A stretch of 64,000 bases of DNA from Cervus elaphus. Its lineage: Eukaryota > Chordata > Mammalia > Artiodactyla > Cervidae. Positions 9,612-21,821 of this stretch are shown here, in pieces. The position numbers were made by a program, and so were the translations under genes. Under the pieces are notes generated by a model. It made no database searches and was not told where the DNA came from. It was given only the letters and a program-made list of their open reading frames with translations. The stretch lies in contig NC_057826.1 in the NCBI RefSeq assembly GCF_910594005.1, forward strand, positions 83,573,163-83,637,162, given 5' to 3'. Each line of letters opens with the position of its first letter. Within the stretch, counting starts at the first letter, position 1.

Positions 9612-12139
9612 AGGTGGTGGCCAAATCATGGTCAGAGCTGGCTAGTCGGGGAAGGCAGAACGAGTGCCAGGTGGGAGGGCTGCATGAGGACATTATTCTC
9701 TTGGGAGGGAAGCTCCAGGGTGACTCTGAAAGGCTAATCTCATTAGTCCCTCCCTCCCCCATACCTCTGAGTACAAATCTAAACATTCCCTTCGCAGGGC
9801 TTGGGTTGCTCGCCATCCTCCAATGCCAGCCCTGGAGACTATCACCCTTTCCCAATAATCTCCTGCTCACACTCACACCTTTCATGCAGAAGGTTCAGAA
9901 GCAAGAGTGACAAGAACATTTTCATAAAACGTACAGAGACCTGTCGTTGTCCTCTCTTTGGCTGTAGGAGGTCACTATCCTAATGCTCTAAGATCATGGC
10001 AATCCAACAAGAGAATCCAGGTGGCCCAACAGGCATTAAGTTTGAATGCCCCAGGTCCCCCTTTGGCTGCCCTGGGGCAGCCGGTGGGAAAGACAGACAC
10101 ACCGTGCCCAGGAATGGTCAGGGACGGGATCCTGAATTTCCCAAAGAGATCTGAAGAACACCCACCCCTTACACCCTAATCGTTACTCGGGAAGCAGCCA
10201 AGGGGACCCAATTGCTTTTTGGGTCAGCAGCATTCAGTGGTCAAACTGCTTGACTATGGTGTGTGGCCCAGGGGGAGGGGAGAGGGTGGGGGGAACAGTA
10301 AAGAAAGGAAGGAGGAAAGGGGAGAGAGAAAAAAGGAGAGCCCTAGCTCTGGCATGGACCTAGGCAACGAATTCATCTCCCATAATCCCATCGACAACAT
10401 CTATGTTCAGGTTACTTCCCAGTGTCCCCCACAAACAGCAGGAGAAAAAGCACTTTATGGACCCGAAAGTCTGTTCTGCTCATTTCATCAGCACACAGGA
10501 AAAGTCGGCCCTAAAGATTCACGTCTGCACCTCTGTCAAGAGAGGAACCACTTGCTGTTTTGCGATGACAGTTTTTCCATCTTCTATCCATCAAGGGGTC
10601 AAGCCCCTCCCCAGTCCTTCGCTCAGGCAGCTGGCGACCCGCCAGCCTGAGGCTCATAGGAAACAGCTCTACAAGGGCCCCAAAAAGCACAGGGGAGCCC
10701 CCAGATGGCTGCTTAAATGTGATACAGAAGTGCATTTTCAACTGCCCAGAGACAAGCATGCATTGTGCATCCTTCAAGGGAGCCTCCGTGATGTTAATTT
10801 TTACTGCTGAGCTGATGATGAGACTTGAATCAACAGGAGAAAACCAGGCTCCGTCCCCGGACGATCCCCACACTGCTGACGTTGTGAACTGAGAGCAGGA
10901 TTACAGGGCAGTTTGGTGCGGGCATGGAGATCTGCTGCTCCTGGAGATCCTGCTTGGGCCAACCACATCCCACCTGCCTCCTGGCCCCCCAGGTGCCTAG
11001 CAGAGTGCAAGCATACCAGTGTTAGGACAAGGGGCCTCAGTGAGTCACGAAGGCCTCCATGGGTGCCCGTCTTTGAAGATGCCAATGAGACATTATCGGG
11101 AGCAGGACAGAGCAAGCAGGAGAAACATGCCTCATCCCTCTTAACCAGCTCCTAACCAACAATTAGCCTGACCTTTTCCTCTGAAATGACACCAACTGCA
11201 ACTTCTGCTTTGCCTAATTTGCTTCACTGCTGTGGGGGAGGGAAACAAGTCCTGAAGAGGAATAAAAGCAGCTGGTTTCTTTCGACCATCAAAGGCAGAA
11301 CTGGATGCTGCATGGTGATTTTCAAGGCAATTCAAAATTAACTTCAAATTACCAAAAGTTGACTCCCTCCCCGCCTTGCTCTCAAGCTCCTTCACTCTCT
11401 TTCTCTCTCTGTGCTTTTAGCCTGACTTTGTTCACAAAACAGAGCTTTCCCAGCCTCCCTCTGCTCTGCTTTGAAGCCAACCCATGTTTTTCCACTTCAT
11501 CCCTTCATCCCTCTGGGCGGTGGTTTCCACCCACTTCCAAAGGAATCCATGAGGAGGTTCAAACCCCAAATGTTTGCTTTTTCTAAGAAGAGGTTCCAAG
11601 GTGCCAACGTGCTTCCAACACCCTTGGAGTGTGTTTGCTGGAGACTGTAACATGCTAGCCAGGTAGGGTGGCCTCTGGGGCACAGCAAGTTATTCCTGAG
11701 TGCTCCCCAGCTGGGGAGAGAAATGAGGAGAGGAGAGGAGACAGAGAAGCAGAATTGTGCTGGAAGATGGATTCAGTGGCCCATTATTTCAGCAAAGTAC
11801 GTGTAGAGCCCTAGGTCCTTCTGGAGCTGGTTCCAAGTCTACCTCCTAGGGGAAGTCTCTTCTCATGGTCTTTGCCCCATGGAGCCCTCCAGCGCCCCTC
11901 CCTGGATTCAGCTTCACTGCCTTCCCAGCTTCTAGGCTTCAGGTCACCAACCTGCTGTCTACTTGAGAGGAGCCCTGCACGTGTGAGAGCCCCATCCCAG
12001 CTGGGAGGGAGCATGGCGTCCCAGTGAGTGTTGCCCCGTCCCCGCTCTGAGAGGTAAACGCCACAACGAAAGGGACCATATCGGGCGCCAGGGGTCCCAG
12101 CGCCTCACCCAAGCCTGACGTCTCAAGCACAGTCAGAAC
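9612..12139. other. Mostly unique 2.5-kb stretch
   Basis: No interspersed repeat recognised. It contains a purine-rich run at 10268-10345. Open frames at 9614-9910, 10219-10650, 10403-10810 and 11305-11586 overlap one another or opposite-strand frames and show no domains, signal peptides or splice context. Confidence 0.4.
10268..10345 (+). repeat. Purine-rich low-complexity tract
   Basis: About 75 bp almost entirely G and A with only a few pyrimidines, starting with G5/G4/G3/G6 clusters that satisfy a loose quadruplex pattern and continuing as a GGAAGGAGGAAAGG-like run. Confidence 0.7.
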
Positions 12140-12360
12140 CCAGTAACTACTCCTTCAGACGTTGCAAGAGCTTGTTTTGTTTCCTTTAATGACAGAAGAA
12201 AACACACATGTTAAGAATGTTTCCAACCTCATCTCTGTTTCTACGTGCCCTTTCCCTGTAAACCAAGTTACCAAATTTCCTTTCAGCACTGGACCAAAGA
12301 AACCGGCAGCTTCTGGTGCAATTAAACATTCAGCAGCGAATGGGCTTCTCTCTTCCACTT
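12140..12360. other. Candidate conserved non-coding block B
   Basis: A repeat-free 220-bp block with TTCCTTTAATGACAG and GGTGCAATTAAACATTCAGC words. Frames on both strands are short. Inferred from composition only. Confidence 0.22.
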
Positions 12361-12599
12361 GCTAGCTGCCTTTCTTGGAAGAATGGGACTAAGTTACATA
12401 CCTACCTGAGTTCCTCCTACTCAACACTCAGTTTAGCTGGGTTGCACCCAACAGCTGAGCTGTGGGATCCTGAAGACAGACCACGTGAGAATGTTCCTTC
12501 AAAGGAGACACCACACCGCCGGGTCGCCAGGTCGTGTGGTACAAAGGGAGCTTTGATCCGTGCAGATAGCCCTCAGGCCGTAAAGGGTACAGCTATTGC

Positions 12600-13130
12600 A
12601 AAAGCTCTGGGGCAAGAACAAGCTTGACATGTTCAAGGAACCAAGAGAAAGCCAGTGTAGCTGGACTATGGAGGTTGTGTTAATAGTAATACATCAGAGG
12701 GAAAATCAGAGGTTGGGAAGGAGACAGGGACCAACTTGTGTGGGCTCTTGCATCCCACGGAAAAGAATTTAGACTTAAGTTCAATAAGAAACAATTGAAG
12801 AGCTTTACTTCGGAGAGTGGTATTTTGAGATCATTCTGGCTGTGATGTGGAGAACGGATGGCAGGGCTACCAGGGTGCGAACAGAAAGGTCTGTTCGGAA
12901 GTGACAACAGTTGACCAGGAAAGATGTGATTGGCTTAAGGCATTGTGATGGGAGAGGAGGGAAGGCAATAGATTCAGGATGTGTGTTGGGAGTGTAGCCA
13001 ATAAATCTTTCTGCTGATGGGGAGGCTGTGAGGAGGGAAGCGGAAGATCAAGGATGACTCCTATGATTCTGTCTTGAACAGTGAGGTTGGATGCCAGTGC
13101 TCCTTACTGGGATGGAAAGATGCAGGGAGG
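12600..13130 (-). repeat. L2 LINE fragment (antisense)
   Basis: The plus strand reads as the complement of L2 ORF2: CATTCTGGCTGTGATGTGGAG near 12832-12852, then a GGCAGGGCTACCAGGG block and AAGGATGACTCCTATG near 13050. These are in the order expected for an antisense L2. Divergence is high and no frame survives. Confidence 0.75.
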
Positions 13131-14858
13131 TTTAGAGACTTGGTGTAGGTGATCAACAGGCTGGCTGTTGTCACCTCATCCCTATTGTGATGGACGCCGT
13201 GGAGCTCTGCCCAGAGCCCCTCTTCAGAGCCACTGCACCAGTCCTCCAGCCGACCAGAAGCACATAGCTCAGCCCTCATCAGAACCTGCCTTAGACCACA
13301 GCAAACTGCCCTCCCAAGGTTACACCGCCTCCGAAGGGGGCCCGCAGCCAGTGACTGGCTGATCAGCCTTCTTACCTCGACTGGAGAGCCTCCTGGATGA
13401 TCGACTGGGGCCTCCAGCACAGCAGCTGCATTGCTGTCAGCTTCCCCTGCTGCCCTATTGGCCTCCCCATCTCTTTCTTTATGTGTCTCCCATGAATAAC
13501 CTTCTAGGCTCTACAACCTGCCTTAGAGTCTGGTTCCAGGAAACCTCATCTAGGACTGCTATTATTATCATCATTATTGCTCGATCATTTCTAGGATTCC
13601 ATGCACTTGAAAACTCTGCTGTGAAGAATTCTGGAATAGCCTCTCAATCTTGTCTAATCCCTACTAGCTGAAGACTCCCAGCTCCCTCGGCTTGGTCCAC
13701 TCCCAACACACAGGACAGGACGCAGCTTCCTGTCCAAGGTTTGCTGTGAAAATGGTCGTATTTTCTATGACTTTATCTATAGAAGCATTCTTGTAATAAT
13801 TGAGACCCTGGTTCCTCTATTGAGAAGGGACAGGTACCCAGTGGGCTATAAGACACATCAGGGATCACAGAGGCCTCTTGATAAACCATCCAAAACCCCT
13901 GGACCCCGAGGAGGGTGGGGAACATGAAAAAAACAGCAGTGGCAGCATCTTCTGTGGTGAGAGCAAATTGTCTCCACATGTACTTCTGTAGCCACACGTG
14001 TAACTGTGTTTGTGAAAAATGCATTCTCATCTGCGCCTGCCCCTGTGTACATGTGTGCGATGCCTATGGGTAACACAATGCACTGTGTGTGATAACGGGA
14101 TGGATAGGGGGCCACTGGACGTGACTGCACAGGCTGCGCCCTGCACAGGTGCGTCTGGCCCAGAAGACAGCAGGGGCCAAAATCCAGCCCATATTTTGGG
14201 GCCTTGCATCTTCTTAGAGGCACTTCATTCTAATTCTGCTCACCAAACCATGCACCCTGACACAGGGCCAATTCGACCCACAGCAAGTCCTTTTCTCTAA
14301 TTTGTACAAAGGCTCCAAATAAGCATAAACAAGGTTCCCTGGTCATTACACTCTTGTCTCTCAGCTCCAAATCCAGCCATCTCTTCCTTACGTTAGGATG
14401 CAGCAGAAGGAACTCTGCAAACCACAGGTCACCTTTGCTCCTTGATGGGCTTCCTCTCATTGTTACTGGGAGGACAGTGGGAGGTAGGAGAAGGGAAGGG
14501 GGCTGGATCTCTCCTATTCCTAGTTGCCATTCATTTTAATCCAGCAGCCACCATTGATTTCTTCTCATCTGATTTTGTCTTTCTCAGAACCAGCCATAGC
14601 ATGACCCCCTCAGAGACATTAGACCTGTCAACAAGCACCCCATCCTTTGCGACTGAGGTCCCAGCTCTGCAGGGCTTCTTCTCCAGGCTTCCAGGTGCTA
14701 ACAACCCAATCTCTTTCTTTATTCCCCCCACACACCCAGGGGAAGTTGCATCTCTTTCACAGTTATCTGTGTACATTCCCAGTGACCACCTTCCACCTTT
14801 TGGGACCTCCAACTCTTTTCGATCAATTCCCTACATTAAAATCTCTCTGTCAGACTTT
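13131..14858. other. Unassigned unique sequence, 1.7 kb
   Basis: No repeat family identified with confidence. Overlapping frames on both strands (for example 14442-14951, 169 residues, and 14531-14812 opposite) have no domain. Confidence 0.4.
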
Positions 14859-14973
14859 GAAAACAAACTTATGGTTACCAAAAGGGAAAGGTGGGGAGGG
14901 GGGACAAATAAATTAGGAGGTTATGCACAATACGAAGTACCTATAAAATAGATAATCAACAAGAACCTACTGT
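14859..14973 (+). mobile_element. L1 3'-UTR fragment, first copy
   Basis: A short sense L1 3'-UTR piece (GGTTACCAAAAGGGAAAGG, then ATAATCAACAAGAACCTACTG). The same segment recurs at about 15404-15510 in the adjoining copy, so two 3' ends abut in direct orientation. Confidence 0.8.
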
Positions 14974-15662
14974 GTAACTCTGTAAATTGGTACAGCCACG
15001 ATGGAAACAGTATGGAGGTTCCTTAAAAAACTAAAAATAGAACGACCATATGATGCTGCAATCCCACTCCTGGGTGTATATTTGGAAAAAACTATAATCC
15101 AAGAAGATACATGCACCCAAATTTTCATAGCAGCACTATTCATATGGAGATAACCTAAATGTCTATTGACAAATGAATAAAGAAGATGTGGTACATATAC
15201 ACAATGGAATATTACTTAGCTGTAAAAAGGAATGAAATAGTGCCATTTGTAGCAACATAGATGAACCTAGAGATTATCATTTTAAGAGAAGTAAATCAGA
15301 GAAAGACAAATAGCATGACACCACATATGTGGAATCTAAAAAATGATACAAATGAACTTATTTACAAAACAGAAACAGACTCATGAACTCAGAGAACAGA
15401 TTTGTGGCTACCAAAGGGGAAAGATGGAAGAGGAGGAATAAATTAGGAGGTTGGGATTAACATATGCACACTACATACATAAAACAGATAATCAACAAGC
15501 ACCTACTGTAGAACACTGGGAACTCTGCCCAATACACTGTAATAACATACATGGGGAGAGAATCTGGAAAAGAATAGATATATGTATAATGGAATAACTT
15601 TGTTGTACACCTGCAAGTAATACAAATCTGTAAATCAACTATACTCCAACATTAAAAGAAAC
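14974..15662 (+). mobile_element. L1 3' end, second copy
   Basis: A sense artiodactyl/mammalian L1 3' portion: GAAACAGTATGGAGGTTCCT at 15004-15023, ACAATGGAATATTACTTAGC at 15201-15220, and an AAATCAACTATACTCCAACA end near 15632-15651 followed by A-rich sequence. The 5' portion is missing. No ORF2 remains apart from its last codons. Confidence 0.9.
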
Positions 15663-16010
15663 AACTCTGTTAAAAATAACTGATGTGGGCTCTATTTTCT
15701 GCCTGATCGCTGTGCATGGGGTAGGTAAAAGTAAACGCCATCCCTTTTGAGATTCTCACAGTTAGAGCTCCCCTTTTGGTTTTAGGCATTCTCTTAATCA
15801 TTCAAGAAAGATGTGTATAGACTATCTCTATGTAGTACACATAGGATGAAGGATTTTATTTTATATATTTATAGAAGCATACTGTTTATACCTTTGGGGA
15901 TATGTATAGAACATGACTGGGAGAATACACAGAAAAAGTGGATGACTGCAATTCACCCTGGGAGTTGGGAAGTCGAGGTGTTAGATGGGAAAGTGTATCT
16001 GGCACATAGC
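15663..16010. other. Unassigned sequence
   Basis: A 350-bp AT-rich stretch without a recognised feature. Confidence 0.4.
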
Positions 16011-16287
16011 CTGCTGCTGCTGCTGCTAAGTCGCTTCAGTCGTGTCCGACTCTGTGCGACCCCATAGGCAGCAGCCCACCAGGCTCCGCTGTCCCTGGGA
16101 TTCTCCAGGCAAGAACACTGGAGTGAGTTGCCATTTCCTCCTCCGACGCATGAAAGTGAAAAGTGAAAGTGAAGTTGCTCAGTCATTTCCAACTCTTAGC
16201 GACTCCATGGACTGCAGCCTACCAGGCTCCTCCGTCCATGGGATTTTCCAGGCAACAGTACTGAAGTAGGTTGCCATTGCCTTCTGA
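16011..16287 (-). mobile_element. Bov-A2 SINE (two-monomer)
   Basis: Antisense Bov-A dimer. The first monomer complement (CTCTGTGCGACCCCATAG... to TTGCCATTTCCTCC) is at 16028-16142, a GAAAGTGAAAAGTGAAAG linker at 16151-16168, and the second monomer at 16174-16287. A (GCT)5 microsatellite at 16011-16026 represents the tail. Confidence 0.93.
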
Positions 16288-16339
16288 GGTTTTTAAAAAC
16301 AAGCCTCTTATTACTCTTATATTTTGAAAGATAACTGAT

Positions 16340-16430
16340 TAACACACGTCTTCAGCGCTATCTGTGTGCCAGGCAGAGGGGATATCTTCAGATACACAGA
16401 TGTTTTTGTCCTCAGCGATGCCCTCCCTGC
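16340..16430 (-). repeat. L2-type 3' end
   Basis: CTATCTGTGTGCCAGGCAGAG near 16359-16379 followed by a GATACACAGATG word is the usual antisense L2 3'-end signature. Confidence 0.45.
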
Positions 16431-17439
16431 TCAGGCCAGGCTGACACCATAAACCGACAGTCCCCATACCTAGATTTCCCTTCATCTTGTCTACAGATTC
16501 AGAGGGGCCTTCTCGTAAGATTAGAAGCTGATGGTAAAATCCTCAGTAGTGGTAGCAGCCCTCCGATTACCCTAAAAGAGCCATGCATGGGGTTGGTAAA
16601 AATGGGAGTTATCCTTTGCAATGCCGTGTGCATGGGTGGAAAACCTAGAAGCAAAGTGAGTTCAAGTAGGAAGGAACCTGGTGGAAGACACTGTAGCTGT
16701 GCCCCTGCATGCAAACGGGAAACCTCGTCATTTCTTCTCATGTTGGAGCCAAGCTGTGGAGCACATCTGACCTCAACCCCAGCTCTAGCAGGGGTCTGAC
16801 TTCCAAACCGAGGTGATTCTAAGCCCCTTGCCATGAGGATTGGTTTGGGGAACTTAGACTTAAGCCAATCAACTGGAAATCCTAGACTTTTGGAAGTGGC
16901 ACCCTCTTTCCAGATGTGATGGTCAACATTTTGGATAACTTCTCTAGGTAAGGCTCTGACCCACTGGAACCAATGTAGGCTCAATCCTAACAAACCTGGC
17001 TCTAAGCAATCAGTTCATTAGCCATGCTTAAAGTCTTCATTATCCCCACCTCTTTCTCCCTGGCTGTGAAGCATGTGGTTGCAGTTGCTGCTGGCAACCC
17101 TTTTGTGATCATGAGGCAAGACACCCTGAAGATTAGAAGAATACTCAGAGGAGGGCTGAATTAAGAGCACTTGGTCAGACCATGCCAAGATCTATATTCC
17201 TTTATTGTTTAATCCTATTTGTATGATGTTTTGATACCTTGTGATGGATGGCTTTTTGTTTGGTGGGTTGGTTGCTTGCTTGGTGGGTTTTTGCATCCTC
17301 TCTTCTGTCTCCTTACTTCACACATAGTTAAGTTGAGATCCAGAGCAGGGAAGGGCTTCCTCCAAACTCTTATAGCACCAGGACCTCAATCTTTGTTTGT
17401 CAGAACAGTGTGCTTCTAATAAGCCATAAAACCTCTTTG
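16431..17439. other. Unassigned unique sequence
   Basis: Contains a weak MIR-like piece near 17320-17380. The 164-residue minus-strand frame at 16499-16993 has no domain. Confidence 0.4.
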
Positions 17440-17500
17440 ACCACACTGTCAGCAGCAACAGGGACTCAATAGATGTTTGTTGAATGAATTAATTACTGGC
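17440..17500 (+). repeat. MIR/L2 tail
   Basis: GGACTCAATAGATGTTTGTTGAATGAATT at 17462-17490 is the sense tail shared by MIR and L2 elements. Confidence 0.5.
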
Positions 17501-17599
17501 TGTGAATGGGATCAGAGGGAAGTGCTGGCAAGGGCTCAGGATAAAGCAAGGGTTTGGAGGGAGGGAGGGCTGACGTGGAGGGGGACAAGGCGGAGAAAC

Positions 17600-17945
17600 C
17601 CCCAAGAGTTTATCCTATTTCAGTCACACGGACACATTTGCAGTACAGAGGGCTTTATTAAACTCCAGGCTTTCTGGATAAATCTCCACTTGCCACTCTG
17701 TCCAGAAACAATAAATATCCAAAGCACAGAAAGCTTTTTGAAGTTTATTATAACAATAACTGAGAGGGCTCGACAAAGATTTCAAGTGCCAAATCCAATA
17801 AAGGACCGGGCCGGTGCAGGGTTCAGAATCCCAGTAGTGCACCCTAATTCCCCTTAGAACAAGAGGATTCAAAAGGCTGTCCACACGGCAATTAGTAAAC
17901 ACAGTCATTCCAACCTCTGCATTCACGTGCATTTAAGAAGTTCAA
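17600..17945. other. Candidate conserved non-coding block C
   Basis: Repeat-free, 345 bp. It carries several CAATAAA/TTTATTA words (AAACAATAAATATCC near 17706, CCAATAAAGGACC near 17796) and a CGGCAATTAGTAAAC word at 17887. Composition suggests constrained non-coding DNA. No alignment was possible here. Confidence 0.28.
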
Positions 17946-17959
17946 GGCCTGTTCCTAGC

Positions 17960-18115
17960 GGTGGAATATGAAGGATGGGCTGTCAGAGAGCCCTGGGTTC
18001 AAGTCGGCCCATTCCTTAGTGGTTTTGTGGCATCGAGCAAGATAACTTAGTCTTCCCAGAACCTCAGTTTTCCTTACATGTAAAATGGGGGGAGAAAACA
18101 ACAGGCTCACTATAG
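17960..18115 (+). repeat. MIR SINE
   Basis: Sense MIR core: AGAGCCCTGGGTTCAAGTC at 17987-18005, then ACCTCAGTTTTCCTTACATG and GTAAAATGGGG near 18060-18090. Confidence 0.85.
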
Positions 18116-18286
18116 TTTATCTTAGGTCCAGATGTTTCAATATTCAAACATGTTTAGACTTTAGAAAAGTTACAGGGCCCATCACAGTATATGATATGAT
18201 ATCCAGTGCGTTCTGGGGAACATACTGTGATCAAACACTTTAATGTACCTGTAGGGAAACATATAAACATTTACTGTAGATGGGAT

Positions 18287-18503
18287 GCGTCCTCAGTCGC
18301 CCAGTCATGTCTGACTCTTTGCAACCCCAGGGACTGTAGCCCACCAGGTTCCTCTGTCCATGGGATTCTCCAGGCAAGAATACTAGAGAAGGTTGCATGC
18401 CCTCCTCCAGGGTATCTTCCCAACCCAGAGATTCAACCCAGGTCTCCTGTGTCTCCTGCATTGGCAGGCAGATTCTTTACCACTGAGCCACCTGGAAAGT
18501 CCC
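18287..18503 (-). mobile_element. Bov-tA SINE with TSD
   Basis: Antisense full-length copy. The Bov-A body complement starts with a CAGTCGCCCAGTCATGTCTG word and the tRNA head complement (GATTCTTTACCACTGAGCC) is at 18471-18489. Flanking direct repeats at 18276-18286 and 18504-18514 agree at 10 of 11 positions. Confidence 0.93.
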
Positions 18504-18514
18504 GTAAATGGGAT

Positions 18515-19804
18515 AATTAAGACCATAAATAACTTCACACCACCTTAGTCCAGGACTTGCCACCAAGTAAATTATAAAAATCTTTTGGTTCTAAGAGTGT
18601 TTGGATTTGGGGAATAGGGGATAAGGAAGGGGAACTGAAACACTGCAGGCTGTCAGATAACGGAGTGAGGTCAAGCCCCACGTAGCACCCAGGGGCTATG
18701 TTTCTATCAGTTAATAACAGCAGGCTGTTTCAGGCTGACTTCCTCCATCTCCACTCCAGATGTGTTTCCAGAGGTTCCCAGGGCTTCCTCGAAACCCGGT
18801 TTGAGATCCCTTCAGAGGATCAAGGAGAACAAAGTGCTCACTTGAATAGGTTCAAAGGCTGGTAGCCCCATCTCTGCCTCTCTGAAAGGCCAGTGTCGGC
18901 ACCTGCTCCCTTGAGCTCCTCCAGGGAACCTCAGAGGCAGATGAGAGATGACTGTAAGAAGGACAGATGGGGAAGTCCCTGGCTCTGTGTCTGCTCCAAC
19001 TAGGTCCATGGCCATCATGACCCAGAGAGGAGGGAACTCACTTTCTTTTTCCTCCTAACACACACTGGTGATGCTCCTGATGTTGCCCTCCTCGCTTTTC
19101 CAGGTATCAGTCTGTGCTGGGACTGATGGTGCTGGGAGGACAGAGAACTCTCACTCGAGTCCCAGTTAGTGAAATTATCCATCATTTTAGTTTCTGGCCA
19201 TCTGATAGGTGGAAAAAGTACCTTCCTGCCCTGCTACCTGAATTTTCACTTTCCGGTTCTCTATGCCAGTTCAGCATCCTTTCCACGCGTGTCTGTTGAT
19301 CAGCCATTTGCCAGTTGCTTTCCCAGGACCCAGCCTCTTGGTTTCCCTGTGGAAGTGGAGCCCCTCTGGGCATACCTATCCAGCTGGAGTAGAATAGAAT
19401 TCTCCCTCCATCGTTTTGCATTCCATGTTCCTCTTCATCTCGCCTCATGATCAGATGACTTGGGTTCACCCAAGTCAGACCCATGGGCAGAGAGGACAAG
19501 GGAGAGGCAAGTGAGGCACACAGGATGCAAGATTTAAGGAGGCACTTGCCTTCCAGGGCCACCTTGCACTTGCATGGGGGACAGCGCCTCCTGAAATCCT
19601 GCCTTAGGCACCTTAATCTGCCTCATCTAGCCCCAGGCCAGCCTGGAAGACAGGGACAGGGTCAGGTCCCAAGCAGACCATCCTGTTGTCTAGGAGAATC
19701 TGGGTGAGGAAGAAGTGCTAACTGAGCCTGGAGCCCACTCTCCCTCCTTTGGGCTTTCTGTCCAGTGTACCAGTCCAGTCATTCTCAATAAGCCCTTTCA
19801 CGTC
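18515..19804. other. Unassigned unique sequence, 1.3 kb
   Basis: No recognisable repeat or coding feature. Frames at 19169-19562 overlap on opposite strands. Confidence 0.4.
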
Positions 19805-20410
19805 TCTGTAAAGACCTGTGTCAGTCTGCAGGAAACAGAAACTGGTGTAGCTATTTTAAACAGAAAGGGATTGATACTGGAATTTTAAAAAAAAATTTAG
19901 AAAGGGCTAGAGGAGCAACAGGCTCTTGACTGAGTCCCCCAGGAATGCCATCCTGATACCACAATACTGACCCTCCAGGGAGCTGCTGCCTCTGACCCAG
20001 TCAGGAAGGTGGAGAGTCAGGGACTCCGTGTTCAGGAACACAGCCTTAATGCTGCAGCCCAAGGATCAGGAGCCAAAAGCCACAAAGCCATCACCACTGT
20101 TCTTCTCCACTCTGACAGGGCTGGAGCGTGAATGCTGAAACAGTGTGGCAAGTGAGCCAGTCCCAGACCTCCTGATCTTGTTTGCCCACAGAGATCAGCT
20201 AAAAGCAACAGGAAGGTGACTTTTGCCTCACTTCTGCTTCCAGATCTCAGCTTCCTGGCATCTAATTAGCAAAGCTAAAGTCACTAGCAGAAGTCTAGCT
20301 GCAAGAGAGTCTGAGAGATGTTGCTTTTATCTTTCTGCACTCTGGAGCACAGGAAGGCACCTTTGAAGGAGGTGAGAATGGGTGCTGAGGGCCAGTGAAT
20401 GATGTCCCAG
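19805..20410 (+). repeat. Ancient L1M-type 3'-UTR-like repeat
   Basis: CAGGAAACAGAAACTGG near 19829 followed by TTTTAAACAGAAAGGGATTG and, at the far end, GCAAGAGAGTCTGAGAGATG and GAGAATGGGTGCTGAG. The order matches an old L1M-class 3' UTR common in mammals. The middle is strongly diverged. Confidence 0.5.
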
Positions 20411-21595
20411 TATATTAATAAAAGGCCCTGCAGAGACAAGCCAAGAGAAGTGAGGGGCACAAGACCTAACTGTTAGAATGAAGGATCTGGGGTTCAGCCC
20501 GGGCTAACCTGGGCAGGGACCCACACCACAGAGCTCTGCCTTCACCAGGCTGCTCACAGTGCCAAGTGAGGCTGGGTGACACTTGTTGCCAATCCATTTA
20601 GCACCCTCAGAATTAGGCAGCCCAGGGGAGAGTGTGACTAAGTCTCACTTCCCTTGCCTGACCCCAGACTCTGAAATCTCAAGAGACTGAAACTGTAAAT
20701 ATATGATCCAGCTCAGGAATTTGCCTTCCTTGAATTTTTACTTTTATTGTTACAACTGTGTTTGGAATCTCCACTTGGTGAATTTGTGTCTGTCTCACAT
20801 TCTTTGCTTCATTTTCTCTAAGTGCTTTTCTAATATCTCTGGCACCAAGATCAGGAAAGAAGTTGGCATCTGGTCTCATCATTTGTTAGAGCTGTCATGG
20901 TGTCCTGGCTGTCTCCTGGAGCTCCCTAGCCCCTTTAAAATCCTGATCAGTGTGGCTGCAACCATGAATCCTTGTCTTATGGATCTCCAAGGCCTCCAAC
21001 CCTCCCTCCCCACTGTTCCCTTTGATCCACACAGCTATAGATGCCGCCATGAAGCCCAGCTTCCTCCCCAGCTGCACAAACCAGCTCACCAAAGCAGCAG
21101 ACAGATGTCCTAATATCCCAGAGTCACAAACATCCCAGAGTCACACTGTTGTTCTTTTTTTTTTAACTTAGAAAAATGGTATAAAGTAGTATACAGCCCC
21201 ACTTTGAGTCTTCAAAGACACTTCAACTTCATCCCCACTGTACACAGTCCTTGTGGGTTCTGCCACTGCACAAAGCACCATCTTAACATCAACTCTATCT
21301 TCCTCCCTTCTCACTAGTTTTGGTCTTTCACCAATTTTTTTTTTTTTTTTTGGTCTTCCTATTTTTTAACTTTTTTTCATACTCCCCCATCTCAGGAGCA
21401 AGAATTAAAAATTTTCCATTTTCTCCTGCAGGCTAGCTTATTATTTGGGAGTTCAGCTGAAACTTTGCCTTCAGAGCTTCTTTCTCTTTCTCTAGTCCAG
21501 TGGCTTATCAAGGACATTTCCCAGACAGTGCCCACTGAGTGTGATATTTTGGTGTCAGCATTAGGACAATAAATGTTTTGCCTCATTACGTGTGT
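20411..21595. other. Unassigned sequence with T-tract
   Basis: Includes a short imperfect duplication ATCCCAGAGTCACA at 21114-21127 and 21131-21144, and a T18-type tract near 21338-21355. The 136-residue frame at 20703-21113 has no recognisable domain. Confidence 0.4.
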
Positions 21596-21607
21596 GTATA
21601 AATTTAT

Positions 21608-21821
21608 GTTGTTATTTAGCAGCTAACTCATGTCTGACTCTTTTGTGACCCCATGGACAGTAGCCTGTAAGGCCCCTCTGTCCGTGGGATTTCCCAGGCA
21701 AGAATACTGGAGTGGGTTGCCATTTCCTTCTCCAGGGGATCTTCCCAACCCAGGGGTCAAACCTGAGTCTCCTGCATTGGTAGGCGGATTCTTTAGCACT
21801 GAGCCACCAGGGAAGCCTGTA
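21608..21821 (-). mobile_element. Bov-tA SINE with TSD
   Basis: Antisense copy with complete body and head (GATTCTTTAGCACTGAGCC at 21788-21806). Direct repeats TAtAAATTTAT at 21597-21607 and TAcAAATTTAT at 21822-21832 flank it (10 of 11). Confidence 0.92.

Noticed and set aside
9139..9645. 168-residue plus-strand frame
   Set aside because: It is the antisense translation of the BovB insertion.
14442..14951. 169-residue frame
   Set aside because: Ends in L1 3'-UTR sequence, with opposite-strand overlap and no domain.
16499..16993. 164-residue minus-strand frame
   Set aside because: No recognisable domain and no supporting context.
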